DNA from: Heterocephalus glaber
Lineage: Eukaryota; Chordata; Mammalia; Rodentia; Bathyergidae
Direction: 5' to 3'
Assembly: GCF_000247695.1 (NCBI RefSeq)
Contig: NW_004624734.1
Span: 31,069,857-31,133,856 of the forward strand
Length of the DNA stretch: 64,000 nt
Position 1 is the first letter of the stretch. Every line of letters starts with the position of its first letter. The notes beneath the pieces were generated by a model. It did no database searches. It was not told the DNA's origin and saw only the letters and a list, made by a program, of their open reading frames with translations. The position numbers were made by a program, and so were the translations under genes. Below, piece by piece: positions 11,061 through 22,815 of the stretch.

Positions 11061-12690
11061 GGGCAAGTGTGTAGGCCTAGGGGACAGGGGATTCAGCCAG
11101 GACGTGCGGTCCCCACCATAGTAACTATCCCAGCAGGAACTGGATGATGGAAGGGCAATAAAAAATGTGGCCAGGGATCCCAAAGCAGGCCTAGAAGAGC
11201 AACATTCTGGCCCTGTGAATGGCTTACTGTGACATGGACAGTGTCTTAGGCAAACATAGACATTCTCATATAGAAGGACATGGGAGTAATGTTTTCATGG
11301 CAAAACTTATAAGACAAGTATTTCTACGTTGTGTCCCTGATGGTGGCTCCACCTCTAGGGAGCAGAGTTACCATGAGTTACTTCATTCACTGATGAACAG
11401 CAGGAAGCTCTGTTGGTCAAGGAAGCAAGGGAGGACAGGTATGCTCCTTTGGGATTTAACTCACAGGCAAGGTTCTAGGGCCTTCACAAAGTCTCTGACC
11501 AGCTCATAAAAGAGTTAACTAGAAAATACAAGGGATAGAAGAGATGGGGAATGCAGAGAGGGAAGTCCATCCCCTCCACTGGTGGCCATGAGGGGTTAAC
11601 TTACTCCCCCAGAGCAGAGGGAAGCACCCCTGGGCCTTGGGAACATTACTACAGCTCCCAGTGAGAAGAGAGAAGGCATGCACGACCCTATTTCCTGAGA
11701 AATTGTTCTTTCCCAGTGGAAGAAGCACAGAGGCTTTACCATACCAAGACTTATGAAGTATCTGCAAATGTCAAATGAGAACCCACGAGAAGTAGAATGA
11801 AGAATTTGAAATAAACTCTAATTATTCATACTTATTTTATCTCCTTACCCTCTTAAAAGTGTAAGTGGTTAAAAAAATATTTTAAACTATAGGTATTCTA
11901 AGAAAACCTTGGTAGCTAATTCTTGATTTTAAAAAATCTCAGCAGAAGTTCATATTTCCTTATAAAGCTAGCACAGAGGCTCTGGCCACTACTCAGCCGT
12001 GAGAAGACAGACGTTATTGCTCCCAAGTTCCATGTTGACTGTCAGGTACATCTTCCTGGATGCAACAGGAATCTGTGGTACAATGGAGGAGAGGTGCACT
12101 GGAGGCAAAAATGGAAGAAAAGACCCTTCGAAGAGGCAGATCCGTTGGGGCAGAAGCTGCCAAGGACTCAAAGAGCAACACCGACCACACTGACCACATG
12201 ACAAAGCCTTAACTACAAGGACCAAGACTTTCAAGAGGAGAGAAGGACACTGGCTATGTCTGCAGGCCTGTGTTTCATGTTATTGCACAACTTCAGCTGC
12301 CCAGTGGAACCTTTCCAACATCAACAGTCCCCAGGCCAGAAAACAAACCTGGCGTCACAGGGTCTGAGTGCGAAAAAAGGATGTTTGGGGTGTAAAAGAA
12401 GCTGGGATAGTCTTTGCCTCTGTGAGACAGCTGAGAAGAGCTCTCACCCAGACAGGCTTCAGAGTCCTGCTCCAACTTCCCAAGCATGTGAGTGAAGCTC
12501 GCCTAAAACCAGGCTCTTCCATCAAACCCTAATGGAAAATGGTCTTAGGTGTTTGACCCTATGGCTCTTGTCTTCTCCAGCTCCTTAGAGACAGTCATCA
12601 ACAAAATATGTCTGGCTTCTCATTAAACTGAATGTGACAACATGCTACAAGAGGATAGAATAATACAATACCTAAAGATATTTCCTCACA

Positions 12691-12897
12691 GTAGCTATTG
12701 TTTCGTAATCATTTACAGTGTACTTAACTCTGAGCCAAGCATTATATACCTGTAGTTAAAACCTCAAAAAATCCTGCAATGTATTTTGTTTTACATATAA
12801 GGAAATCAAGACTCAGGGAAGCTGAGTAACCCTCCCATATACACCAAGCCTCCTCTAGAGGTTCATCTGATTTAAAAGCCCTTGCTCTGCCAATTAC
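12691..12897 (-). repeat. MIR SINE
   Basis: Inverted MIR: 'aatcatttacagtgtactta', 'ttgttttacatataaggaaa', 'tcaagactcagggaagctga' and a degraded tail. Confidence 0.65.
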
Positions 12898-13202
12898 ATG
12901 ATTTTTCTCTGCTAAATACAAAAGATTCCCTACCCTGCTCCCTACAAACACCAAACCTTGGGATGCCTCCTTGGCAACTTTTGTGAGAGCATGGACAGGA
13001 TCAGGATGGCTGAGCCTGACAGTGGATCATGGGAGATGATGAAGACTTTTGAGAGTTCCTGTGCTGATGTAGGTCTACCTGGGTATCTCAGGAGCCACAG
13101 CCCTTACCTTCACTTGCTCTACGAAGGGACTAAAATACTTGACTGACACAACCCAATGTACACACACCCATGCAATTGCTTCTGTTCAACCAGTACACAT
13201 GC

Positions 13203-13425
13203 CAGTGGCCAGCAAACTTTCTCAGTAAAGATCATGTAGTAAGTATTTTAGGTTTTGTAGGCCATAGAGGCTCACCACAGCTACTCAGCTAGCTATTCTT
13301 GTAGATGAAAACAACCACAGATGATACACAAATAAATCAATGTGGCTATGTTCCAATAAAACAGTCAGCTGGCCTCTTGCCACCCCCTGCTATATGGCTT
13401 TGTGGAAACATGTCTTTTACATACA
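13203..13425 (-). repeat. Ancient DNA transposon fragment (hAT-like end)
   Basis: The end 'cagtggccagcaaactttct' and the internal 'gtggctatgttccaataaaa' match the common mammalian element that reads as an antisense 'gttttattggaacacagcc'. The family name is not certain from memory. Confidence 0.5.
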
Positions 13426-13429
13426 GTTA

Positions 13430-13622
13430 CAGTGGTACTTCCATTCATGAACTTAATTCTTTCCACAATTCTGGCCACAAACTGAATTGGACGAGAACTG
13501 AATCAAATTCAATGGTTAGGTTCAATGTCAACTTTATGGGGAAATTTGATTTGGTTCTTGCCCAAATTGGTTTGTGACCAGAATCATGAAAAGAATTAAG
13601 TTCATGAACAGAGGTACCACTA
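13430..13622. mobile_element. Palindromic MITE with long inverted arms (Tigger/mariner-like)
   Basis: The left arm begins 'cagtggtacttccattcatg'. The right arm, read on the other strand, begins 'tagtggtacctctgttcatg'. The arms stay alignable for roughly 75-80 bp ('aacttaattctttccacaattctggccac' compared with its diverged partner). TA flanks both ends (13428-13429 and 13623-13624), as expected for Tc1/mariner-type insertion. No coding capacity. It sits immediately beside the hAT-like fragment. Confidence 0.65.
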
Positions 13623-14229
13623 TATACAAAGATGGATAGGCACTCAGTTGGTATGGTCAGTTGATCACAGTGGACAAAGTCTCAGTTTCTCCTAGAGAAC
13701 CATTAGCTGGCATACCACCAATACTGTCCTTTACACTGACCTTACAGACATGACTGGGGCCAACCAGGAAAAATAAAGGTGGCTGGGTCACTCCAACAAA
13801 AGTAAGGTAGTTGTACCTGCCTGGAAATCATTTCTCAACAAGACCCTAATAGTAAACTACCTGGACAAAGAACAGATAGAAAGCAGAAGCTAACATCATC
13901 ACACTACCACACTCAGAATATAGCCCAAGAAGACAGGCATTGCAATCTTCAAAATAACTAGTTTTCTTTAGCCCAAGCACTTACTAGCTATCACACTCTC
14001 CCAGCCTCCAACTCTTGTCTGATTATGGGGACAGTGGCCACATGACACAGTCCATATGACACATAACAAGTTTTTTCATAGAGTTATGGTGAAATGAGCT
14101 CAAATGAGCAAACAAATGTAAAGTTCTTCAGGATTAGCTACCATAACAATAATAGTCCAATTTTCCTGATAATAATGATGATGATCTTTCTCCTCTATCT
14201 TCCCAAAGCAGTGAAATGCATTGAGTTAG

Positions 14230-14370
14230 ATTCTATAATAGATGGAATAGGTAGGTGATAAAGCCCTTATGCTCACAGAGTTAAAGACTGGTAGAAGGGA
14301 AAGAAATTCATGGAAGCAATTACTAAATGTCAAGTGAGTGTTCCAGGCAAAAGGTGGCGTATAATTCAGA
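14230..14370. repeat. Possible LINE-2 fragment
   Basis: 'cttatgctcacagagttaaa' with 'ctggtagaagggaaagaaat' resembles the common 'gagcttacagtctagtggg' portion of old repeats. Weak. Confidence 0.3.
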
Positions 14371-14719
14371 GAACTAAGCCTCCTGTCGGCCACTTGGTCA
14401 TGGAATGAGAATTACTCCACTCACTGAGAGTTTGCAGAACTTCCAAGGTCTCAGGGACAAGACAGACCATTTACAAATATTACTTCCAACACCAGGCAAG
14501 ACAGGTACCAGTCTCACTTCTCTGTAACTTATTCTATCTGCCTAACAGTGAGGGGGGAGTGGAGGAAGTTCCTTTGAAGAAGCTTGCCTGATAGATGCCT
14601 TTAGTTAGGGTGACAATCATAAATCCTTTCCTGATTGAAGAATTCTCGCAATAAGCACTGTTGTTAATATTCCCACTAGTCCTATCAATGATGATAATAA
14701 AATACATATCATTTGTCAT

Positions 14720-14955
14720 ACCCTTATTATTTATTACTTAGCCAGGCATCAACTACCCCATAGATATTAGCTTAGTAAACCTTTAACCACAACAGTCTTC
14801 TGAGTCAGGATCCTATTCCACAGATAAGAACTGAGGCCCAGGGGGATTATTTGAGTTGACTGGGAGGATCACTCACCAATTGTTAGAGTCAGAATGTCAA
14901 CCCAGGGTTTGCTGATTCCAAAGTCTGTGCTTTAACCAGTGCACTATTCTGGCAA
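14720..14955 (-). repeat. MIR SINE
   Basis: Inverted MIR with good order: 'attattacttagccaggca', 'ttccacagataagaactgag', 'gcccagggggattatttgag', 'aacccagggtttgctgattc' and 'tgctttaaccagtgcactat'. Confidence 0.75.
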
Positions 14956-15841
14956 AGACTCTAGACCAAGGGGATTCGCACTACTCCTTCCATCCCATCA
15001 TCCCATACCTCTAGCTTTGATCAAAGAGTGAACCAAATTCATGGAGAGAGGCTGACCAGCCCAAGACACAGAAAATCAGCCAGTGCTGCATGGGTTCACC
15101 TCTTGATCTTTACCACTCACTGCACTCTAGTCCTCATACACCGCCTGTAGCTCAGAGCTGGCACAGACAACACAGGGGCCAATAACAACACACTTAGTGA
15201 CAACAGTCAAGTCACACTCTGCCTGTTCAAAAGCATGTCTCATTTGTTCACAGTTCTTGCCACCTATAAGGAAAAGATCATATGGCTATATTCAACAACC
15301 AGACATAAAGTACAACCAGAAAGTACTATTTCTCACAATGAAGTCTTAGCTCAAAGAAGAATGATCCTCCCTGAAAAAGATTCAGATTTGGTTTATTCAT
15401 AGATTTCCCTGTTCATGAATATTTAGTCTTTATTGATGACAAATGAATTTTATTGACTTTAATCCTTATTAGTGGTAAATAAACTCTACAAATCTGATCA
15501 AACTGCAAAAATAAAAAATCACCTTTCTACAAAGTTTCAGTCAGTGCCAAAACTTGATCACCTACAAGATCTTTGAAAGATCAGACCAGAAAAAAAATAC
15601 GACTATAATCAACTGTTAGAGCCTGAAAAACACATAGAACTAAGCCTCTCCAGGCTTGGAGTTCGACTTCATTATACCAAGCCATTCTTCTTTCACATTC
15701 TCCTCCATGACATGTAGAAACTCAATCAAAATATTAAAGTACACAGTCAAAATTGTTTTAGCTGAAAGGATTAACTGCTCATGAAAGATGATCCCTGAGA
15801 TGATAACTGAAGAAACTTAAAGTTGACAGCAGTGAACTCAT

Positions 15842-15945
15842 ATAGTCTCCTTATTTTGCAGCTGTAGAAATTGAGGACCAGATAAATTGTCCAACCCACA
15901 CAGTGGGTGGGCATGGAGCAACTCTAAAGCAGCCAGGGATGGATT
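15842..15945 (-). repeat. MIR SINE fragment
   Basis: 'ttattttgcagctgtagaaa', 'ttgaggaccagataaattgt' and 'ccaacccacacagtgggtgg' follow the inverted MIR core. It ends only about 35 bp from exon 7. Confidence 0.6.
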
Positions 15946-15978
15946 GGGTGTGTATATAATCCACAGAAGATTATTTAC

Positions 15979-16059
15979 CTGAATTTCTTACATTCGTGTT
16001 GTTCAGTTTGGAGTCCTTGATTACCAAGTGCTTAATCCATAGGGTGGGGGCTGTGATTT
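15979..16059 (-). CDS. SMOC1: SMOC1 exon 7: SMOC-specific domain with N-glycan site
   Basis: This 81-bp exon has acceptor ttaaaatccag|AAATCA and donor TTCAG|GTAAAT. Two bases complete Glu195 and 26 codons follow: ITAPTLWIKHLVIKDSKLNN then TNVRNS, with one base left for Glu222. The segment belongs to the domain unique to SMOC proteins, just before the second thyroglobulin module. The sequon N-N-T at about residue 214 matches the N-glycosylation position I recall for human SMOC1. The IKHLVIKDSKLNN stretch is basic and hydrophobic. Confidence 0.97.
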
Positions 16060-16744
16060 CTGGATTTTAAAAAAAGGAAGAGAGAAAGAAGGTCTGAACA
16101 GAGGGAAGTATATGTCATGGAGTGTAATCCTGGACTTTAAAAAAATCTATTTAAAAAGCCCTCTCCCTCCTGACGTATGCGCACCTTGTCTCATGCCCTC
16201 TCCCCCCCTTACAAGGAAAGCCTCTCCCCACCAGCTCTTAAGAGCCAACCAGGGCATCCTGTGCCAGGAGGCAGAGTGGTCAGAGCATAGTGGCACTGAG
16301 CCACTCCATCCAGGAATAAAAATATTATCCCAGGAGGGGAGGAACATGGGCCAATCCAAGTCCCTCTCAGCTGCTTCCCTGGGAGAAGATTTGAAGGGGA
16401 TAAATCAACAAACACATGCCAAACCAACCACAGAGACCATTTTAGAGGAAACAGCTGAGCCACAGCAGATTCAGCTTGCTGAGACTTTGCTCCACATGGG
16501 GAAGAAAGGAATGGATGTAACATGTGCTCCAACCCTCTTTTTCACAGCTGCCTGAACGCAGGCTGAGAGGCTTCATCCAGAGTGCTCCAGGCTCTCAGGA
16601 CTTGGGTCACCCAGTGGATGGGGATGTGAGACTCCTGAGTGACCCTGAACATTCTATAGAGTGACAAGATCTTCAGTGAGGGTACCAAGGAGATCTCCCG
16701 ACTACATGATCTCCATTCCCCCACCTAGTCATCTAGACCCAGAC

Positions 16745-17345
16745 TTGGAATAACCCAAGATGTTTGTGAATCACAAAGACTTTAGAATTTTTAGGCATGA
16801 ACCTACCAGAGGTGGAGTAATATTTAAAAGTTTTTTAATGTACTCCAGTAAAATACACATTGCCATTAATTCCTCTCAAAATACTCCCCCTTGCTTTGAA
16901 CACATTTATCTCATTGTTCTTGCCAATTTCAAAGCAGCTGTGGAAGTCCTTTTTCCTGAGTGTTTTTAGTTGTGCTGTTGCTGCTGCCTGGATGCCTTAA
17001 GTCAGTTCAAAGCACTTATCTTTCATGGTCATTTTGACTTTGGGGAAGAGCCAGAAGTCTCAAGGTGCCAAATCTAGTGAACAAGGTGGATAAGGACACG
17101 TTGTAATGTTTTTATAAGCCTGCTTTTCTGTTGTATGAGGCTCAGCAGCAGATTCACTAAATTTTTGATCAGGCCTCACAAAGATAATCACAAAAGAGAA
17201 CTTCGAAAACTGTTTCAGAAAATGGCAACAATGATAGGACAAGTGTGTTAGAAGTGAGGAAAGTATTTTGAGGAAGATTAATGGCAACGTGCGTTTGACT
17301 TCAATAAATTTTTTACAATGTAAGTATTAGCTGTATAATTTGATC
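16745..17345 (-). mobile_element. Fold-back mariner relic with transposase remnants
   Basis: On the minus strand, decayed frames include CPYPPCSLDLAP, a stop, then DFWLFPKVKM. This is the catalytic-region signature of mariner transposases (PYSPDLAPxDFWLFPKLK type). The transposase C-terminal stretch occurs twice. On the minus strand near 16850-16950 it reads as a degraded NDFHSCFEIGKNN-like segment. On the plus strand near 17200-17300 it reads NFENCFRKWQQ, two stops, then DKCVRSEESILRKINGNV. The two copies form an inverted repeat of about 100 bp (roughly 70-75% identical by eye), so the element folds back. Its size and arrangement recall MARNA-type mariner remnants. It is a dead copy with several stops. 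Confidence 0.75.
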
Positions 17346-17689
17346 ACCCCTTGTATGTTCCACTAAATGAACCAAATGCATATGAAATCTCATCTTTCAA
17401 TCCTTCTCCCCAGATCTAAGCCTGTGCTAGGAACATCTCTCACAAATGTTCTAGAGATCTCACCCTGGCAAACTTCCTGTTCCTCCTCATGGGAATCTGG
17501 AGCATTTGGTAAAATATCTGAATAATAGAGGCCCTAAGCAGCTCCAACTTGAGTGGAGGCCAGACTTCTGCACCTCAGAAGACTCCTTCTGTCCCCTCCC
17601 CATACCACCAGGGACTCTTAGCCTTTGTCATAAGACTCTATTTCCTTTGAGCTAGAATTTCTTTTCTCCCTAATGTCTTGACTTCACTA

Positions 17690-18062
17690 GCCAAGTCCCT
17701 ACAACCTAGCCAAACCAGCCCTATTGACCAATCTCTTTCCTGCTACTTCCTTCACTGTGTCCCGTCCCTCCCATTCCTCCTTGTATATGCCAGCTCCCTG
17801 CCTGGAACACCCCAATTCTTCCCTTTTGTTTGCAAGATCCAGCTTGAGTTGCATCTCTTCACAGAAGCTTTTCCCAGAGCACTATCATCCCTCTCCAATA
17901 AATGCCTATTACCATAAAAATTGGGACCACAGATTTTAACTCAGAAAGCTTTCCAGTGGTTACAGCTGTCTTGAGAGCAAAGGCTGACATTGGTATACTC
18001 TCTCTCTTCACCAGGGGCCTTGTACCATGCTAGGCATGGAGCAGGCACTTGTAAGTATGGAA
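17690..18062 (+). repeat. LINE-2 3' end
   Basis: The order 'ccagctccctgcctggaaca', 'gatccagcttgagttgcatc', 'ttcacagaagcttttcccag' and 'gcatggagcaggcacttgta' follows the L2 3' consensus. Ancient and non-functional. Confidence 0.75.
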
Positions 18063-18394
18063 AGGACACTGCCGGCCTGACTTTCTTAGCCATGATTCCC
18101 TAGTCTTGACAGCTCAGAAAATCTATCCAGACTGTGTTTTGTTGAACATCAGGAAACAGGCAGGAAGTCTAGGGAGAACAGAAGTCCTTTCCAGAAGTAG
18201 AGAGCATACCAGATCCTTAGCAGATTCACATTTTTTTAAAAGGTTAAAACAATCCAGCTTACATTAGGCGAAATTGAAACTAGAAAAGACAATAGTCATA
18301 ATGAAGCTTAAACAAACACCTAAAGTTAAGACTTTTCCCAAGGCTAAAATTTGGTGAATGAATGAGAGTTGGAATAAATAATACAAGGACTTAC

Positions 18395-18451
18395 CATCTC
18401 CATCAAACACTGGCTGGGTCTCCATCGTGGGTGTTGGCTTTGACCCGTCAT
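18395..18451 (-). CDS. SMOC1: SMOC1 exon 6: linker exon
   Basis: This short 57-bp exon has acceptor cctcaattcag|ATGACG and donor GAGATG|GTAAGT, which is close to consensus. Two bases complete Asp176, then 18 codons give DGSKPTPTMETQPVFDGD, and one base remains to form Glu with exon 7. This is the Pro/Thr-rich linker of SMOC1, predicted to be flexible. On the transcribed strand a long C/T-rich stretch lies about 125-190 bases upstream of the acceptor (complement of the purine tract at 18577-18640). Confidence 0.97.
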
Positions 18452-18576
18452 CTGAATTGAGGGTTAAAAAGAAGCGAAAAGAGACTACCATTATTGAGGT
18501 AAATACTATCTACTCTCCAGCACTGTTGAATGGTTGGGGTTTGTACATGGCCCGGACAAGTCCCAATAAAGACACC

Positions 18577-18640
18577 AAAAAAAAAAGAAAAAGAAGAAGA
18601 AAAGACCAAAGAAGGAAAAGAGAACCAGGGAAAGACACAA
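18577..18640 (+). repeat. Purine-rich tract (polypyrimidine on SMOC1 sense strand)
   Basis: An A/G stretch opens with a run of ten A and then AAGAAGAAG repeats. On the SMOC1 sense strand it is a CU-rich tract about 125-190 nt upstream of the 57-bp exon 6, the kind of sequence bound by PTB. The regulatory role is inferred. Confidence 0.6.
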
Positions 18641-19317
18641 CAGTAAAACAAATCCAGGTGTGTGCTCACCATCCCAAGGAACACACAAAAGGAGGTGGGC
18701 TTCATGCTTTGGAAGACCCCTTCCCACACACCTGAGAATCTCTGCATGCCCCTTTCAGCCTTGCTCCTCAGCACAGAACACCTGGGAAGAGGTATCTCCT
18801 CTAGCACCTGAGCTTTGGCCAGGCATGTCAGAATGGGGCCAGCAGCCCTTATGGCATCAGATGCTGGTGTCCCCAGTTCAGTTTCTGTCCTCTTGTGAAA
18901 GGTAGTGGCTCAGAATCTTTTTCTAGAGGCCCTGATTAAAAAGCTTAAGAAAAACAGAGACCTGCATGTTATTCGTTGCCAGGAAGGATCATTCTCCCTG
19001 TGCGGCACTCTACAGAAAATCATATATCCTTAGAACACATTTAACTATGAAACAGCACATACTACAATCCCCAGTAGGAAGTGGGGGCAACAAAAATCAT
19101 AGAAATCACCCTAGTCCGGCTTTGAAATTTCTAATATTAATGATGGGAGCAAGGAGCTTCCGGTAGCAAAGCCCTAAAGCTCTTCATTCCAGTAGTACTG
19201 GCAGCTCTTTCTGCAGAGCAAAAATCCCTGCAGATCAGGAGCTAGTGCAGACTTTGTTTATTTACCTTCCAGGGCTCAGAGTTACTTTCATCAAGGCCCC
19301 AAAACCTTTAGTCTTAG

Positions 19318-19575
19318 AGAAGTGTTTCTTAACCTTTTATCCATTATTGCCCAACTAAGGAAGATTTTTAGACGCTTTCTCCCTAATCATCTCCCTAATG
19401 AAATTTTAACAACATATATAAACTGTGCATCTGTTCATGTGCCACATATATATTTTGTGCTTTATATGTAAAAAGGGTAAGTTTCTTTTTTATCCCCCAA
19501 GAAACAATTTTATTCTCTCTGAGAACAGGTATCTTTGCCCATCTTGAGGATACATAGTTTAGAGACTTTTCTTTG
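19318..19575 (+). repeat. Probable ancient DNA transposon
   Basis: It begins 'agtgtttcttaaccttttat', a typical hAT-type terminal sequence, then an AT-rich body with 'catttttagacgcttt'-like text. The family is not identified. Confidence 0.35.
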
Positions 19576-19913
19576 TTTTCTCCCTCAGTGGGAGGAGGAA
19601 GGTTAAGCACTATTGTCCCAGGCAGTTTGATTATTATCCCATCCCTCCCTTCCCAAGACACCCCGCCCCCGAGGTCTTTTAGAATGGAATACTATATTCT
19701 CTGAGTATTAACTATTTATGAAAATGCAAGCTCTCAGGTAGTCTGTGAGACACCAGTCAGACCATCAGTATAACAACCCTCCACCATTTGGAGCTCCCAG
19801 TACTTTGGGCTGGCTTGCCTGCATCTTATTAGGGGAGGGAGAGAGAAAATAATCCTGATCTTTCTGTGTCAACATCCTACCCTTTGGAATCTTAAGATTC
19901 CAAACTCATGGAG

Positions 19914-19918
<5 letters not shown>

Positions 19919-19945
<27 letters not shown>
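19919..19945. repeat. (CA)n microsatellite
   Basis: An uninterrupted CA dinucleotide repeat of about 13 units, preceded by GAGACATA. Confidence 0.95.
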
Positions 19946-21484
19946 GATGGATGCTAAGGCCAGCAACCTGTTAGTCATGTGACACCTGACTCTGCTATTA
20001 TTCTCATGTGCTGCCACCAAGATCCAACTCTCACAAGGGTGAAAGTTATCCTGAACTATCTGATAGTCATCCTAAGAAATGTGATGCAGTGGGAAGAGAG
20101 AAGTAACTATACTGGATATCTTACTTGCCTCCAACTGGATCCCAAACAGGCATCTTTTGATGCCAAACTGTGCGAGCTTGAGCTGGAAGTCACTGAAGGA
20201 GAATAAACACAGAACAGAGCCACACAATGTCATTTTTTAAAATATAGCATCACTTCCCTTGACTCTATTAACACCTCTTTCCATTTAATTCAATGAGCCA
20301 CTGAATGGAGTCTTTTGGCAGCTGCAATGCACATTTGGTTGCTTTTGCCAGATGTAGACTTCACAGTGTAAATAGCCCAGCACAGTATGCCCATCCCGTC
20401 CTCACAGGGAGGTTCACATTAGGAGTCTCACAGGCTAACAAAGGCAAAGTGAGAGATCAAATATTTCAAGAGGGACAAGAGTGAGAACCAGAGTGAAAAA
20501 GGGCTTATGTAATATTTTAATATTCAATATAGACACTAACATCCTCCCATATTCCAGGAGCCGTGCCTCCCTTTGGAGCAAGATAACTGAAAACATTCGG
20601 TTTCTTTCTCCTGTCATCCAGGTGGAAGTCTGGGACTGCCCCTCTGGTCTAGCCATCAGCAAAAAGGTCTGTACCCCCAGTGAGCAAGGAGGATTCCTGG
20701 GGAAGACCTGCACCTCTGCAAGTGGATGACTTCCACAGATTGCCAGACATGGCCACAGGAGCCCATGGAGTATAAAGCCACTGTAGGGAGTGAATCTTTC
20801 TGCAGGGTAGGGTCACCAAGGGTGAGGAGATACAGCTGCTGTGCTACAAGGGAGGTCCTAGATGGAAATCTTTATGAAGTGAGAAAAGACAAGGTACCCT
20901 GATCCCAGGAGCCACCTGTGAAATCCAGCATGCCCAAAGGCCAGGAAGCCCAGCCAAAGCCAACAGGACCTTCTCACCATCATCTCCGGGCACCTGGACA
21001 CCTGGCTTCTGACCCAGCAAATAAGCACACCTCTTCTACCAAACATAAATCCAAGGCCTGGGTCCAAGGTCCACAGCAGCTCTGCTTCCGGGCAAGCCTT
21101 GGAACAGCACCAGGCCCCACATGAGGGCCTAGGGAAAGAGTAAGTTTTCTAAATATGTCCTTGCCCTCTCAGTCCCATGTGGAATGACACTCTGATCCCC
21201 ACTTTACAACCAATAAGTTGATTAACCTGAACCCCTACTTTTCTTCTCTGGGTAGCAATATCCTCTTCTCAAAATGAAGAATGCCTTCCTGCCAAGCCTC
21301 AGGACACTGCATGTGTAAAAAACCTTAAAGACCTATTAATAGGGGTATATAATTCCATGAGTGCTAACCACCACATTCAATTGCTTAATTTTAAAGTTTG
21401 TTTTACAAAAATAAGAACCTATCAAAGTTTTTAAATTAGAAAAACCTTATAATTCACTAAGATGACAACTTATTTAAAACTGAA

Positions 21485-22276
21485 AAAGGTACTTTAATAG
21501 ACATGTCACTAAAAAAGATATACGAATGTCTAATAAATACATAAAAAGATAGTCAACACCATTAGTCTTTAGGAATGGGCAAATTAAAACCATAGGAGAC
21601 ACCACCAACTACTCGCTAGCATGGCCAAAATAAAAAAAGACAACACCAAATGTCGGCAAGGATGTAGAGAAACTGGAACCTTTGTTCATGGCTGGTGGGA
21701 ATGCACATTTGGGGCAGCAACGTTGGGAAAGAATTTGGCAAATTTTTTTAACAGCTAAACATAAGCTTGCATTCAACCCTAAAATTCCACTCCTATGAAT
21801 CTAACAAAGAAAAATAAAACTATGCCCACAAATATTCATAGCAACATTACTCATAATAGTCTCAAATTTGAAATAATCCAAATGTCTGTCAACTGGTGAA
21901 CAGATAAATTACAATATATCCACCTAATTGAATACCAGTCAAAGGAATGAATAACTAATATATGTGACAACAGAGACGAAGAACCTCATAAAACATTATT
22001 CTAAATGTAGCCAGCAGACGCAAATACTGCATATTATCAGATTCCATTCAGATGGCATGTCTAATAAAGATAAATCTATAAAGACAGAAAGATCTATGGT
22101 TGCCTAGGGATGGGGGTGGGAGTGAGGTTTAATTATAAATAAGTTTGATGTTTTCTGGGGGGGTGACAGAAATGTTCTCTACTGTTGATTGTACAACTCT
22201 ATAAATTTACTGAACTGAGCATATACAGTGTGTGAATTTTTGGTATGTAAATTATACTCCAATAAAGCTGTTAAAA
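21485..22276 (+). mobile_element. Ancient L1 3' end (L1M), plus strand
   Basis: It carries text typical of the L1 ORF2 end and 3' UTR: 'gatgtagagaaactggaacc', 'catggctggtgggaatgcac', 'cactcctatgaatctaacaa', 'tccaaatgtctgtcaactgg' and a terminal 'ttatactccaataaagctgt'. It has many stops and is 5' truncated and inactive. Confidence 0.85.
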
Positions 22277-22649
22277 CAAAGGGATTGTCAAAGTTACCTG
22301 AGCTGAGTCATCAGGCAGCACAGCTGGATTATATAACGAGCCCTTAATTCAGAAAGAGACTCTTCCATATATTTTTAAATATATATCTGAATCTCACTTT
22401 ACATATATGCATATGGTCATCTGATGTCTGATGCTTATTCTTGGTCACTTTTTTGGACCTCAACTAATAAGACTTTCTCTTTAATACGATAATACTCTCC
22501 TAGACTAAGGGGAAGAAGATAGAACACTGGGAAAGAAGCTTATTCAAAGACTAATAATTTTTCTTACAGGAGAGAGAAAAAGGTAAATTAGAAAAGATTG
22601 AATACGTAAATAAGGCAAACATGAGAGACTTTCTCAAGGATGATGTCAA

Positions 22650-22815
22650 GACCAACAGTAACAGTAGTATCACATATTTAGCAATGCTCAGCTTCTGGCA
22701 GGTGGTTTTCCTCTTCTATTCCCACCACCAGCCAAGGAGCAGGAAGTTACCAGGCAGATAAAAAGAGAATTGAGTCTCAATGCAAGTAAGTGTTTTGCTC
22801 AAGGCCCCAGAGGCT
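22650..22815 (-). repeat. MIR SINE fragment
   Basis: 'agtagtatcacatatttagc', 'ggttttcctcttctattccc' and 'aggaagttaccaggcagata' fit a diverged inverted MIR. Confidence 0.4.

Larger units (their letters stand above)
921..15978 (-). other. SMOC1: SMOC1 intron 7 (15,058 bp)
   Basis: This intron separates exons 7 and 8. Recognisable contents are MIR fragments, a tRNA-like SINE at 8816, a degenerate CA tract near 5895, two DNA-transposon relics at 13203-13622 and possible LINE scraps. Long parts show no repeat I recognise: 2300-3270, 3920-5890, 5990-6860, 7040-8630, 8900-12690 and 12900-13200. The part at 10880-11060 is listed separately as a possible regulatory element. Open frames here are short and match nothing I recognise. 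Confidence 0.93.
16060..18394 (-). other. SMOC1: SMOC1 intron 6 (2,335 bp)
   Basis: This GT-AG intron lies between exons 6 and 7. It holds a fold-back mariner relic (16745-17345) and an L2 3' end (17690-18062). The part next to exon 7 (16060-16740) shows no repeat I recognise. A 147-codon open frame on the opposite strand at 16112-16555 has no recognisable domain. Confidence 0.93.

Noticed and set aside
13305..13577. 90-codon frame over the two DNA-transposon relics
   Set aside because: The frame crosses the boundary of two unrelated repeats and has no transposase motif.
16112..16555. 147-codon plus-strand open frame beside exon 7
   Set aside because: Antisense to SMOC1, starts next to the exon by chance and shows no recognisable family.
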